A stretch of 11,527 nucleotides of DNA from Natrialbaceae archaeon (GTDB taxonomy: Archaea > Halobacteriota > Halobacteria > Halobacteriales > Natrialbaceae), in the NCBI GenBank assembly GCA_003552325.1, contig PUKM01000027.1:1-11527 (forward strand). The letters run 5' to 3'. The notes below the pieces were generated by a model that ran no database searches, had not been told where the DNA came from, and saw nothing but the letters and a program-made list of their open reading frames with translations. Both the position numbers and the translations under genes were made by a program. Below are positions 1-6,381 of the stretch, one piece after another (position 1 is the stretch's first letter; every line of letters begins with the position of its first letter).

Positions 1-906
1 ATCGCTGCCCTGACGGTCCTCCTCTATGCGTTCGCGGCACCGATGGCTGCCGGTGGTTACACCCAACTGGCAATCTACACCGACGAGGATGGCGAGTTGG
101 TCGCGGACATGCCCGATACGGGGGCGCCGGACCAGGAGATACCGATCACGTTCCAGATTCACAACAACGAGGGGCAGCCGATGAACTACACGGTGGTCAT
201 GCAAGAGCAGGTGGTCGACGACGGTTCGGTGGTCGATCGAACGGACCATCGCGAGATCAATGCGACCAGTGAGTCGGACGACGGGGGACGGATGACGGCC
301 GAACGAACCGTGACACCTGTTGCGGAAGAAAACGAAACGGTTCGGATTGTGGTCCTCCTCTATGAGGATGATGCACCGGCGACCCCGACGAAAGACGAGG
401 CCGACCAGTACGCCTACTTTTGGGTGACGATCGAGACGCCGCCGGACGCACCGGGCACGCTCGAGGACAACAGCACGGAGACGGAGCCGGGGGCAGATAC
501 TGATGACGAGGGTGGTGACGATGGGGAAGATGCAGGTGACGATGACGACGATGTACCAGGGGTTGTCGATGACGATGAAGGCGACGATGATGAAGGTGAT
601 GACGACGGTGGAGATGACGATGAAGGTGATGACGACGGTGGAGATGACGATGAAGGTGATGACGACGGTGGGGACGACGATGAAGGTGATGACGACGGTG
701 GGGACGACGATGAAGGTGATGACGATGAAAGCGATGACGACGAAGGCGACGACGATGAAAGCGATGACGACGGTGGAGATGACGATGAAAGCGATGACGA
801 CGGTGGAGATGACGATGAAAGCGATGACGACGGTGGAGATGACGACGAAGGCGACGACGATGAAGGTGATGACGAAGACGACGACGATGAAGGCGACGAC
901 GACTGA
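1..906 (+). CDS. DUF1616-type membrane protein, C-terminal part, with Asp-rich tail (5' partial)
   Basis: The frame is already open at base 1, so the N-terminus lies upstream. The first residues (IAALTVLLYAFAAPMA) look like the end of a membrane segment, followed by an outside domain. That domain has the pattern I associate with the C-terminal part of haloarchaeal DUF1616 proteins: a beta-rich stretch with HNNEGQPMNYTVVMQ, then LLYEDD, then AYFWVTIE. Counting from the Met at base 43, it carries four N-x-S/T sequons (N48, N73, N97, N143), which could be N-glycosylated if the domain is extracellular. From about residue 176 to the stop the protein is a run of five-residue units (GDDDE, GDDDG, SDDDE, SDDDG), making an extremely acidic, probably disordered tail. 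No function is known to me for the family. The neighbouring PCD gene is convergent, so no operon partner is visible on this side. The family call is fairly secure; the role is unknown. Confidence 0.75.
   Translation: MAALTVLLYAFAAPMAAGGYTQLAIYTDEDGELVADMPDTGAPDQEIPITFQIHNNEGQPMNYTVVMQEQVVDDGSVVDRTDHREINATSESDDGGRMTAERTVTPVAEENETVRIVVLLYEDDAPATPTKDEADQYAYFWVTIETPPDAPGTLEDNSTETEPGADTDDEGGDDGEDAGDDDDDVPGVVDDDEGDDDEGDDDGGDDDEGDDDGGDDDEGDDDGGDDDEGDDDGGDDDEGDDDESDDDEGDDDESDDDGGDDDESDDDGGDDDESDDDGGDDDEGDDDEGDDEDDDDEGDDD
568..903 (+). repeat. Asp-rich tandem repeat (15/30-base units) inside the DUF1616 gene
   Basis: About 22 in-frame 15-base units encode GDDDE/GDDDG/SDDDE/SDDDG. Between about 587 and 720 they form a near-exact 30-base higher-order unit (gat gac gac ggt, gga or ggg, gat or gac gac gat gaa ggt). 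From about 720 to 840 the unit changes to one with an AGC serine codon, itself repeated nearly identically. The two zones look like separate local expansions. All units keep the reading frame, so copy-number change would alter tail length without a frameshift. Confidence 0.9.
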
Positions 907-1114
907 TTACGAAACTCGAGTCACTCTCACTACACGCTCGGTCAGCGTGACTCCAGCGAGTCAGCCATTAATGACGTTTCCCGGGTGAGAGTAGTGTCTG
1001 GGTACGCAACTTGCTACCTCTCTTGGAGGATGAGCGCCCGCAGTTCGACCTGCGGCAGCGTTTCAACTCCCGAACTACTCACTGCAAAACGCGATTCCGT
1101 GGGTCAGACCCCAC
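907..1114. other. Intergenic region between convergent genes
   Basis: This stretch separates the 3' ends of the DUF1616 gene and the PCD gene. The one structure I see is a small inverted repeat, CCGCAG-6-CTGCGG (1038-1055). It has no T-run after it on either strand, so it is not a clear terminator. The short reading frames crossing the region resemble nothing I know. Confidence 0.4.
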
Positions 1115-1396
1115 TCACACAGCGTGTTCTGACTCGATTACCTCGGCCATCTCGAGGTCCTTTTCCGTAATCCCGCCGGCATCGTGTGTCGTCAATCGAA
1201 TTTCGACTTCGCGGTAGCGGATAATCAGTTCGGGGTGGTGGAACTGTGCCTCGGCGATTTCGCCAACCATCTGTGCGAAGTTGACCCCACGCAAGTAGTC
1301 ATCGAACTCATATATGCGTACGATTTCATCACCCTCTCGCTCCCATGCTGCTGGGAGACGCTCGGCCACTTCTTCGTCTGAGCACACGTCTGTCAT
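1115..1396 (-). CDS. Pterin-4a-carbinolamine dehydratase (4a-hydroxytetrahydrobiopterin dehydratase)
   Basis: A 93-residue protein with the normal length and signature of the PCD/DCoH family. The active-site pattern is complete: E49-A-Q-F-H53-H54-P55, then Y61, then H71-D72, with D80 after it. In the family these residues dehydrate 4a-hydroxytetrahydropterin, regenerating cofactor after aromatic amino acid hydroxylation; some prokaryotic members have been linked to molybdopterin metabolism instead. Here the pterin substrate is not identified. The ATG at 1396 is supported by a TATA-like element 22-29 bases upstream. The gene lies 197 bases downstream of hemA on the same strand, with its own promoter, so it is probably not part of the heme operon. 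No pterin or hydroxylase gene is visible nearby. Confidence 0.92.
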   Translation of the reverse strand: MTDVCSDEEVAERLPAAWEREGDEIVRIYEFDDYLRGVNFAQMVGEIAEAQFHHPELIIRYREVEIRLTTHDAGGITEKDLEMAEVIESEHAV

Positions 1397-1401
1397 GGTT
1401 T

Positions 1402-1482
1402 ACCTGACGGAAGCCAGTAAAATAATCATTGTGCCCGTTTCGGGGCAGCCAGTTCAGATCAGAATCACCGTACCCGTCAGGT
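1402..1482. repeat. 9-base inverted repeat flanking the PCD promoter
   Basis: ACCTGACGG at 1402-1410 and its exact reverse complement CCGTCAGGT at 1474-1482 bracket the TATA-like element of the PCD gene. The arms are 63 bases apart, too far for a tight terminator hairpin. They could be a spaced pair of regulator half-sites or chance. Confidence 0.3.
1418..1425 (-). promoter_or_regulatory. TATA-like element of the PCD gene
   Basis: On the minus strand the bases read TTATTTTA, an AT-rich island in GC-rich DNA, 22-29 bases before the ATG at 1396. This spacing fits a leaderless haloarchaeal transcript starting at or near the start codon. Confidence 0.55.
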
Positions 1483-1593
1483 CTCGATCAAAAGGTGAAA
1501 CCGGACCGCCACAATCCGTCGTACGTGCTCGTGTACGGTTGTCAAGACACTCAGCGCAGACGACTCAACCGGCTCGAAAGCCGACGTGAACCA

Positions 1594-2913
1594 CTAATCG
1601 TCGTCAGTGATGCCAATCGATGTGTCTCCTGGACCGGTGAATCCACTCGAGTCCATCGCACTCGCCGATCGCTCCGCAGAGAACGATGGGTCGAACAGGT
1701 GTAACGCGGTGTTGATGGTCTCCCAGTCGTCTTCGGCGGCCGCCTCACGGAGGCTCTTGGTTGGGGGGGCCAGCAACTGCCCGACGAGAGAATCAGCCAT
1801 CGCTTCGATAATTTGTCGGTGCTCCTCGGTCAGCGATTCCGTCGCCTCGAGCCGGGAGAACGCCGTCTCGAGTTCCCGTTGTTTGAGCCGTTCAGCTGAG
1901 GCGTACATCGCGGCGATGACCTCATCAGCACGGGCGCGTTTGTACTGTTCGTCGAGTAACTGCACCTCTTCGCTGATGATCGCTTCGACCTCCCGGGCTG
2001 CGTCGAGGCGGTCGACTCGAGTGGCCTCGGTAATCGACTCGAGGTCGTCTAAGTCGTAGACAGTAACCTCTTCCTGGGTATTGACCCGGGGACTCACGTC
2101 ACGCGGCTGACCGAGGTCGACGATGACCTGTTCGTGCTCGCCAACGTGGGGTGGCCCTATCAGGGGTTTCGGGCTTCCCGTTGCCGTCACAATCACCCTT
2201 GCCTTTTGGGCAGCCTCCTCGAGGGCCTCTAGCCCGATTCCGCGGCCGGGGACCGGGAGTTTGTCGGCGGTGTGTTCGGCATGCGGGATCGTTCGATTGG
2301 CGACGGTTACCTCGGCGACTCCGCTGTCAGCGAGACTCCGAGCAGCGAGTTGTCCCATCTCACCGGCACCGACGACGAGTGCGCGTTCACCCTCGAGGGC
2401 GACGACTGAGGCGGCGAGCTCGACGGCGGCCGAACCGAGAGACACGATCCCTTCGTTGATCGCCGTCTCCGTTCGCGCGCGCTCGCCGACGTGGATTGCT
2501 TTCGTGACGGCAGCCTCGAGCATCTGGCCGATACCGCCGGCACTCCTGGCGTCTTCGTAGGCGGTTCGTACTTGCCCGATGATCTGGTCTTCGCCGATGA
2601 TCACCGATTCGAGCCCGGTGGCGACCCGGAGGAGATGTCTCAAACTCTCGTCGTGTTCCGTGCTGACGAGTACGTCGTCATCCACAGGGTCGAAAAACGC
2701 CTCGAGTGCCGCGCGACCATCGCTGGCCTCCGGCGTGACGACGTAGGCTTCCGTCCGGTTACAGGTAGAGATGACGAACGCCTCTTCGACTTCGGGGGCC
2801 GAACAGAGCGTGGCGACGGCTAGCCGTTGACTCTCGGGGCTCGAGCGGGCGATGTCGTCGACACTGCCGTGTCTATGCGTGACCCGCATCCCCGAGATCA
2901 CGCCCGTTCGCAT
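1594..2913 (-). CDS. hemA: Glutamyl-tRNA reductase (HemA)
   Basis: Reduces glutamate charged on tRNA to glutamate-1-semialdehyde with NADPH, the first committed step of C5-pathway tetrapyrrole synthesis. The 439 residues match the usual length. The N-terminal catalytic domain has GVISGMRVTHRH at 4-15 and the catalytic cysteine C51 in ISTCNR. GEDQIIGQV (107-115) is the conserved family block. The NADPH-binding domain follows with VGAGEMG (181-187) and VANRT (204-208). VDLGQPRDVSP (265-275) comes next, then a helical dimerisation region to about 410. The last 30 residues are a Ser/Asp-rich tail. The ATG at 2913 shares one base with the stop of the upstream gene (TGATG), which indicates translational coupling; an in-frame GTG at 2916 is possible but less likely. 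It is the last gene of the tetrapyrrole cluster. Confidence 0.96.
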   Translation of the reverse strand: MRTGVISGMRVTHRHGSVDDIARSSPESQRLAVATLCSAPEVEEAFVISTCNRTEAYVVTPEASDGRAALEAFFDPVDDDVLVSTEHDESLRHLLRVATGLESVIIGEDQIIGQVRTAYEDARSAGGIGQMLEAAVTKAIHVGERARTETAINEGIVSLGSAAVELAASVVALEGERALVVGAGEMGQLAARSLADSGVAEVTVANRTIPHAEHTADKLPVPGRGIGLEALEEAAQKARVIVTATGSPKPLIGPPHVGEHEQVIVDLGQPRDVSPRVNTQEEVTVYDLDDLESITEATRVDRLDAAREVEAIISEEVQLLDEQYKRARADEVIAAMYASAERLKQRELETAFSRLEATESLTEEHRQIIEAMADSLVGQLLAPPTKSLREAAAEDDWETINTALHLFDPSFSAERSASAMDSSGFTGPGDTSIGITDDD

Positions 2914-3569
2914 CACGGCGACTCACCAGCCGGAGGCTGTTCGCTGTCCAGCACGTCCTCGATCACTTGCCGGCTGTTGGCGGTACCACTACGTAAAGCT
3001 GTCCAAATTTCAGGCGTATTCACCACCTCGGTGACAAGAGCCTGCCGGTGCTCCTCCGGTACGTTTCGAGCTTTCAATTCCTGTCGCAGTTCCCCAAGCA
3101 CTGTTGCCATCGCTCCAGTACCCTCGAGGGTCTCCTCGAGTTCTTTTCTGAGGTGTTTACTCAGGACGGGAGCGGTCCCCCCGGTGGCGATGGCGACGGT
3201 GACGGGCGGCTCGTCAACCGTGGCGGGAACGACGACGCTGCCTGCCTCTCGTCCGCCAGCCCGATCAGCGCGGTTGACTAGGACGTGGTGTTCGTTCGCT
3301 TCGTCGACGATCGCATCGTTGACCGCCCTGTCATCCGTTGCAGCGACGACGAGCGCCGGGTCGTGTCGCTCGAGCCACTCGCCAACCTCGTCCGGGGTCG
3401 GCGCGGCTCGGATCCGCTCGGCGTCACCGAAATCGGCATCGACGAACCTGGGGCTGATGACGACCGCTCGTGCCTCGCGGGCGAAGCGGCGAGCTTTGCG
3501 AGCACCGACGGGGCCGCCGCCGAACACGAGCACCGTTTCGTCCGTGAAGTCGTGAAAGAGGGGGATCAT
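2913..3569 (-). CDS. Precorrin-2 dehydrogenase / siroheme synthase N-terminal-type (SirC/Met8-like)
   Basis: A 218-residue protein of the family that oxidises precorrin-2 to sirohydrochlorin with NAD+; some members also insert iron to give siroheme. The N-terminal NAD-binding motif is VFGGGPVGARKA (15-26). VVAATDDRAVN (74-84) is the segment holding the catalytic Asp of Met8p/CysG relatives (D79 or D80 here). VLVNRAD (96-102) and VAIATGGTAPVLSKHLR (125-141) match the family's conserved C-terminal half. It lacks the uroporphyrinogen methyltransferase domain of full-length CysG, as usual in archaea. It lies 32 bases after the siroheme decarboxylase gene and overlaps hemA by one base, so it is almost certainly co-transcribed. 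Whether it also acts as ferrochelatase cannot be read from the sequence. Confidence 0.9.
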   Translation of the reverse strand: MIPLFHDFTDETVLVFGGGPVGARKARRFAREARAVVISPRFVDADFGDAERIRAAPTPDEVGEWLERHDPALVVAATDDRAVNDAIVDEANEHHVLVNRADRAGGREAGSVVVPATVDEPPVTVAIATGGTAPVLSKHLRKELEETLEGTGAMATVLGELRQELKARNVPEEHRQALVTEVVNTPEIWTALRSGTANSRQVIEDVLDSEQPPAGESP

Positions 3570-3601
3570 CTCGAGTGAGGCGTGTCAGTGTCGCGTTCGC
3601 G

Positions 3602-4666
3602 CTACCGGGCCTGGGTGTTTGCCTCCGCGCGCTCAGCGAGGCGGATGCCGGTCTTTTTGAGGATCTGTGACGAGAACAGGGTGTCCCAGTCGTCCTCGCC
3701 AACGTCCCAGTGTTCTTCCATCGTGGCTTTGACTTCCTCGACGCGGCGGTCGCTTTCGGCTTCCGTCCGGCCGTGAGTCATCGCAAACACGTTGTACGGC
3801 CAGACACCATCGTGGCGCGGCCGTTCGTAGCAGTGGGTGACGAACGGCAGCGCTGCGACTTTCGGCCCGACGGTCGAAACCAGTTCGTCGGGGACGTTCC
3901 AGACGGTCATGCCGTTTTCGGTGTATCCGAGTTTGTAGTGGTTCGGGATCACGCCGATCCGTCGAATCTTCCCCTCTACATTGAACCGTTTGATCGTCTC
4001 GAGAGTCCACTCGAGGTCCTGTCGGATGGCGTCGGCGATGTCGGCGTACGGGGTGGCCGTCACCGGGAAGCCGTCCTGAATCTCGAGGACGAGGTCGCGT
4101 TCGGCGGGCGACAGTGTCTGCTCGCCACTCGGTTCGACGGTGGGTCCCAGGTCCGTACAGTCGATGCCACCGTCGGCAAGCGGTCCGTCGACGTAGAATT
4201 TTGCTTCGACGCGGAACTCCTGTTGTTTGGGCAGGTTGTACGTCGGCTGGCCCGTCTCTGCTTCGATCTCCTCGAGGACGGTTTCGACGCGGTCTTCGCT
4301 GGCGACGCTCACGACGAACCAGACGTTCAGGTGGGGGTGTTCGCGCTCGTAGTTGTGTGCGACCTCCCGATGGGCGTTGACACGTTCGACGACTTCTTCG
4401 AACCGGTCTTCGGGGGCGTGCATTGCCACGAGGGTCGCAGCACCGCCGATCTTCTGGGCGTTGACCAACGCACCGTAGCGCGAGAGGACGCCGCGCTCGT
4501 CGAGGTCGCTGACCGTCGTGAGTACCTCATCTGCATCGATATCGTACCCGGCCGCAGACATGGCGTCCGCAGCGGCTTCGAATGGCGAGGCTGTCACGGG
4601 GAACCCTCCTTGAAAGGCGTTGACAACGGCACGCTCGCGCTCGGTGAGGTCAGCGTCCATACTCAT
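3602..4666 (-). CDS. ahbAB: Fused siroheme decarboxylase AhbA-AhbB (Lrp/AsnC-like)
   Basis: The protein is two copies of one AsnC-like module. Copy 1 (about 7-160) has LTERERAVVNAFQGGFPVTASP and later VAHNYERE...NVWFVVSV. Copy 2 (about 185-345) has LSPAERDLVLEIQDGFPVTATP and later VTHCYERP...GVWPYNVFAMTHG. The GFPVT helix-turn-helix start and the H-x-YER...W blocks are typical of the AhbA/AhbB/NirDLGH family. This family decarboxylates siroheme to 12,18-didecarboxysiroheme in the alternative heme pathway and is often mis-annotated as an AsnC regulator. The linker at 160-185 is acidic and probably flexible. The longest frame begins at 4693, but a TATA-like CTTATG 25-30 bases before the ATG at 4666 favours that start (354 residues); ATG at 4660 is an alternative. 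The adjacent precorrin-2 dehydrogenase and hemA strongly support an enzymatic rather than regulatory role. Confidence 0.87.
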   Translation of the reverse strand: MSMDADLTERERAVVNAFQGGFPVTASPFEAAADAMSAAGYDIDADEVLTTVSDLDERGVLSRYGALVNAQKIGGAATLVAMHAPEDRFEEVVERVNAHREVAHNYEREHPHLNVWFVVSVASEDRVETVLEEIEAETGQPTYNLPKQQEFRVEAKFYVDGPLADGGIDCTDLGPTVEPSGEQTLSPAERDLVLEIQDGFPVTATPYADIADAIRQDLEWTLETIKRFNVEGKIRRIGVIPNHYKLGYTENGMTVWNVPDELVSTVGPKVAALPFVTHCYERPRHDGVWPYNVFAMTHGRTEAESDRRVEEVKATMEEHWDVGEDDWDTLFSSQILKKTGIRLAERAEANTQAR

Positions 4667-4690
4667 ACCCGAATCTCGGGACGGACGGGA

Positions 4691-4696
4691 CATAAG
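4691..4696 (-). promoter_or_regulatory. Possible TATA element of ahbAB
   Basis: The minus strand reads CTTATG at 25-30 bases before the ATG at 4666. It is a weak match in composition but sits exactly at the spacing seen before other genes in this window. If used, the longer N-terminus from 4693 would not be translated. Confidence 0.35.
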
Positions 4697-4729
4697 AGCC
4701 TCGGGATGATTCGGGTCAGTGTCGTGTTG

Positions 4730-5134
4730 TCACTCACCTTTGACGCCCGTTACCTCGAACCCGAGGTCACGAATCCCCTCGAGGATCGCCTCGTGGTCGG
4801 CGCTGGCTTCGTAGTAGATAACGATGTCGAAGGTTCCCTGTCGCAACAGTTGTTGACACTCCCAGACGAAGGATTCGTCCTCGAGGGTTCGACCCTGGTG
4901 TTGGTTCGAGGAGAAGTCAGGGTCGTCGTTACCCGAATAGACGAAACAATCGGTCGGCTCGTAGCCCGCGCACTCGGCGATGATGTCGCCGACATCGATC
5001 GTCGCCTGCATCATCTTGATGTCGTCGTCGGAGCCGTATTCGGTGTGGACGATCGCCCCGTTGAGTTGAATCTCTCCTGGCTCGAGGAGGGCCTTCGTCC
5101 GGGCGTAGAGGTCGGCATCGATGACGTCGTTCAT
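4730..5134 (-). CDS. Small haloarchaeal conserved protein, probably DUF5778
   Basis: A 134-residue, acidic, soluble protein with no signal peptide or membrane segment. The N-terminal phrase DADLYARTKALLEPGEIQLNGAIVHT is one I associate, from memory, with the haloarchaea-restricted DUF5778 family; its function is unknown. It has three cysteines (in AECAGYE, TDCFVY and VWECQQ). The C-terminal part, FDIVIYYEASADHEAILEGIRDLGFEVTGV, looks like an alpha/beta ending of the ferredoxin-like or ACT type, but that is a structural guess. The stop lies 36 bases before the longest ahbAB start on the same strand, making this the likely first gene of the tetrapyrrole operon. A role tied to heme or siroheme synthesis is a guess from position only. 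Confidence 0.75.
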   Translation of the reverse strand: MNDVIDADLYARTKALLEPGEIQLNGAIVHTEYGSDDDIKMMQATIDVGDIIAECAGYEPTDCFVYSGNDDPDFSSNQHQGRTLEDESFVWECQQLLRQGTFDIVIYYEASADHEAILEGIRDLGFEVTGVKGE

Positions 5135-5157
5135 ACGTTAGCCTCTCGTCTCGGCAC

Positions 5158-5163
5158 GCATAG
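5158..5163 (-). promoter_or_regulatory. Possible TATA element of the DUF5778-type gene
   Basis: The minus strand reads CTATGC 24-29 bases before the ATG at 5134. The spacing is right for a leaderless start but the composition is weak. Confidence 0.25.
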
Positions 5164-5300
5164 CCGTCACGATATCGGGGCCACCGACTGGTTGCCGGTC
5201 TCCCCTAGGTCAGACAGTCACTCGTGGAGAGACGGCGAACGGTTCTGTTCACTCGCGCATCCGACCGGGCAGCTATCTGTTTTCACTGAAACACGTAGGT

Positions 5301-5331
5301 CACAACACACATAACGGCCGGCCGTGTTGTG
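5301..5331. repeat. Nested palindromes over the uppS promoter (possible operator)
   Basis: CACAACAC (5301-5308) and its exact reverse complement GTGTTGTG (5324-5331) enclose 15 bases. A second perfect palindrome, CGGCCGGCCG, lies at 5315-5324, partly inside this spacer. The structure covers the likely TATA element (ATAAC, 5311-5315) and ends 5 bases before the first ATG. A repressor bound here would block transcription; it is too close to the start to be a normal terminator. Confidence 0.4.
5311..5315 (+). promoter_or_regulatory. Possible TATA element of uppS
   Basis: ATAAC sits 22-26 bases before the ATG at 5337 and 25-29 bases before the second ATG at 5340. The latter matches the spacing in front of the other genes here, so a leaderless start at 5340 is slightly favoured. 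Confidence 0.35.
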
Positions 5332-5336
5332 TAGAA

Positions 5337-6323
5337 ATGATGAGACGGTGGTTGCGACGACGAATCGATTGGGGCTACGAGAAACTCCTTTCGAGAGAGG
5401 TCTCCGGTGCACCCACCCACGTGGCCGTGATTCAGGACGGCAACCGACGATACGCGAACAAACACGGCGAACACGCACCGGAAGGCCATCGGGCTGGGGC
5501 TAACACGACCGAACGCGTCCTCGAGTGGTGTCAAGAGATCGGTATCGAAGAACTCACGCTGTATGCGTTCTCGACGGAGAATTTTGCGCGGCCACAACAC
5601 GAACAGGAGGCACTGTTCGACCTCCTCTGTGAGAAACTGCGCGAGTTCGCCGACGCCGACCGCGTCCACGACAATGGCGTCTGTATTCGTGCCATTGGCG
5701 ACCTCGATCGACTCCCACCGCGAGTCCGAGACGCGATCGAGTACGCCGAGGACCGGACGGCCGGTTACGACGACTTCGTGCTCAACATCGCGCTCGCCTA
5801 CGGTGGCCGCGCGCAGTTACTCGAGGCGGCTCGAAGCGTCGCCAGAGACGTCCAATCCGGTGACCTCTCCGTTGGGTCCGTGGACGATTCGACGATCACT
5901 GACCGGCTCTACGCCCAACCGGTTCGCGATGTGGACCTGATTATCCGGACCGGCGGGGACGAGCGGACGTCGAACTTCCTCCCTTGGCACGCAAACGGTA
6001 ACGAAGCCGCCGTGTTTTTCTGTGCCCCGTACTGGCCGGAGTTCTCGAAAAGTGATTTCCTTCGCGGGATCCGCACCTACGAATCGAGGGCGGAGTCCTG
6101 GCGACGAACACGGGCGCGCCGAGCACTGGCACTCGTGCGGGCGATAAGCGACGTCGAACTCCCTGAGGCCAGATCGATCCTCTCACGATTCCGTGATTCA
6201 CTGCCTCGCAGCGAACAACCCGACCCGGCAGCGGTGGCTCACTCGAGTAGCGTGCAAGTTGACGACGACTTAGAGAGCGGAGAGGTCGTCCCTGACGGTG
6301 GAACCCCGGCTGAAGACCAGTGA
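5337..6323 (+). CDS. uppS: cis-Prenyltransferase, catalytic type (polyprenyl/undecaprenyl diphosphate synthase family)
   Basis: Adds isopentenyl units in cis to an allylic diphosphate, making the long-chain precursor of the dolichol-type carrier for cell-surface glycosylation. Catalytic motifs are intact: HVAVIQDGNRRY (28-39) with catalytic D34, ENF (81-83) in YAFSTENF, YGGR (155-158), and RTGGDERTSNF (204-214), whose arginines bind IPP diphosphate in the family. After this the usual WQ-x-AYSELYF block is replaced by WHANGNEAAVFF (217-228), and the C-terminus lacks the R-x-G motif of homodimeric enzymes. Instead there is an Arg-rich helix (about 250-285) and an acidic tail to residue 328, longer than the usual 240-260 residues. 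The N-terminus (MMRRWLRRRIDWGYEKLL) is basic and amphipathic, possibly membrane-associated. ATG at 5337 and ATG at 5340 are both possible starts. The 3' end faces the paralogue at 6382-6987, 58 bases away. Confidence 0.93.
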   Translation: MMRRWLRRRIDWGYEKLLSREVSGAPTHVAVIQDGNRRYANKHGEHAPEGHRAGANTTERVLEWCQEIGIEELTLYAFSTENFARPQHEQEALFDLLCEKLREFADADRVHDNGVCIRAIGDLDRLPPRVRDAIEYAEDRTAGYDDFVLNIALAYGGRAQLLEAARSVARDVQSGDLSVGSVDDSTITDRLYAQPVRDVDLIIRTGGDERTSNFLPWHANGNEAAVFFCAPYWPEFSKSDFLRGIRTYESRAESWRRTRARRALALVRAISDVELPEARSILSRFRDSLPRSEQPDPAAVAHSSSVQVDDDLESGEVVPDGGTPAEDQ

Positions 6324-6381
6324 TAGTGGTGCCGACGCTGTTTCTCACACCAACCAGTGAACGACAGATCACACCGGCCAC

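Larger units (their letters stand above)
1594..5134 (-). other. Putative tetrapyrrole (heme/siroheme) operon
   Basis: Four minus-strand genes follow each other with gaps of 63, 32 and -1 bases (using the 4666 start): DUF5778-type protein, AhbA-AhbB, precorrin-2 dehydrogenase, HemA. Three of four belong to one pathway: glutamate-1-semialdehyde formation, sirohydrochlorin/siroheme formation, and siroheme decarboxylation towards heme. AhbC, AhbD and the HemB/C/D/L steps are not in the window. ahbAB may also have an internal promoter. Confidence 0.7.

Noticed and set aside
503..988. 161-residue Met/Thr-rich reading frame on plus
   Set aside because: It is the frame-shifted shadow of the Asp-rich repeat of the DUF1616 gene; the repeat keeps other frames open and the composition (KAMTTVEMT repeats) is an artefact.
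985..1217. Small plus-strand reading frames between DUF1616 and PCD
   Set aside because: No TATA element, no recognisable sequence, and they run antisense into the PCD gene.
1431..1446. CCCG-TTT-CGGG mini hairpin upstream of PCD as a hemA terminator
   Set aside because: The four-base stem is too short and no T-run follows on the minus strand; archaeal termination relies mainly on T-runs, which I do not find here.
1594..3569. High density of CTCGAG words
   Set aside because: The word arises from Leu-Glu and Ser-Arg codon use and is generally over-represented in such genomes; it recurs throughout the window and shows no ordered spacing.
3602..4666. AsnC/Lrp transcription regulator
   Set aside because: The two-copy H-x-YER...W pattern and location beside sirohydrochlorin and heme genes fit siroheme decarboxylase better than a DNA-binding regulator.
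3710..5314. 534-residue open frame on plus opposite ahbAB and the DUF5778-type gene
   Set aside because: It is the antisense shadow of two well-supported genes; long open antisense frames are common in GC-rich haloarchaeal DNA, and the translation shows no recognisable domain.
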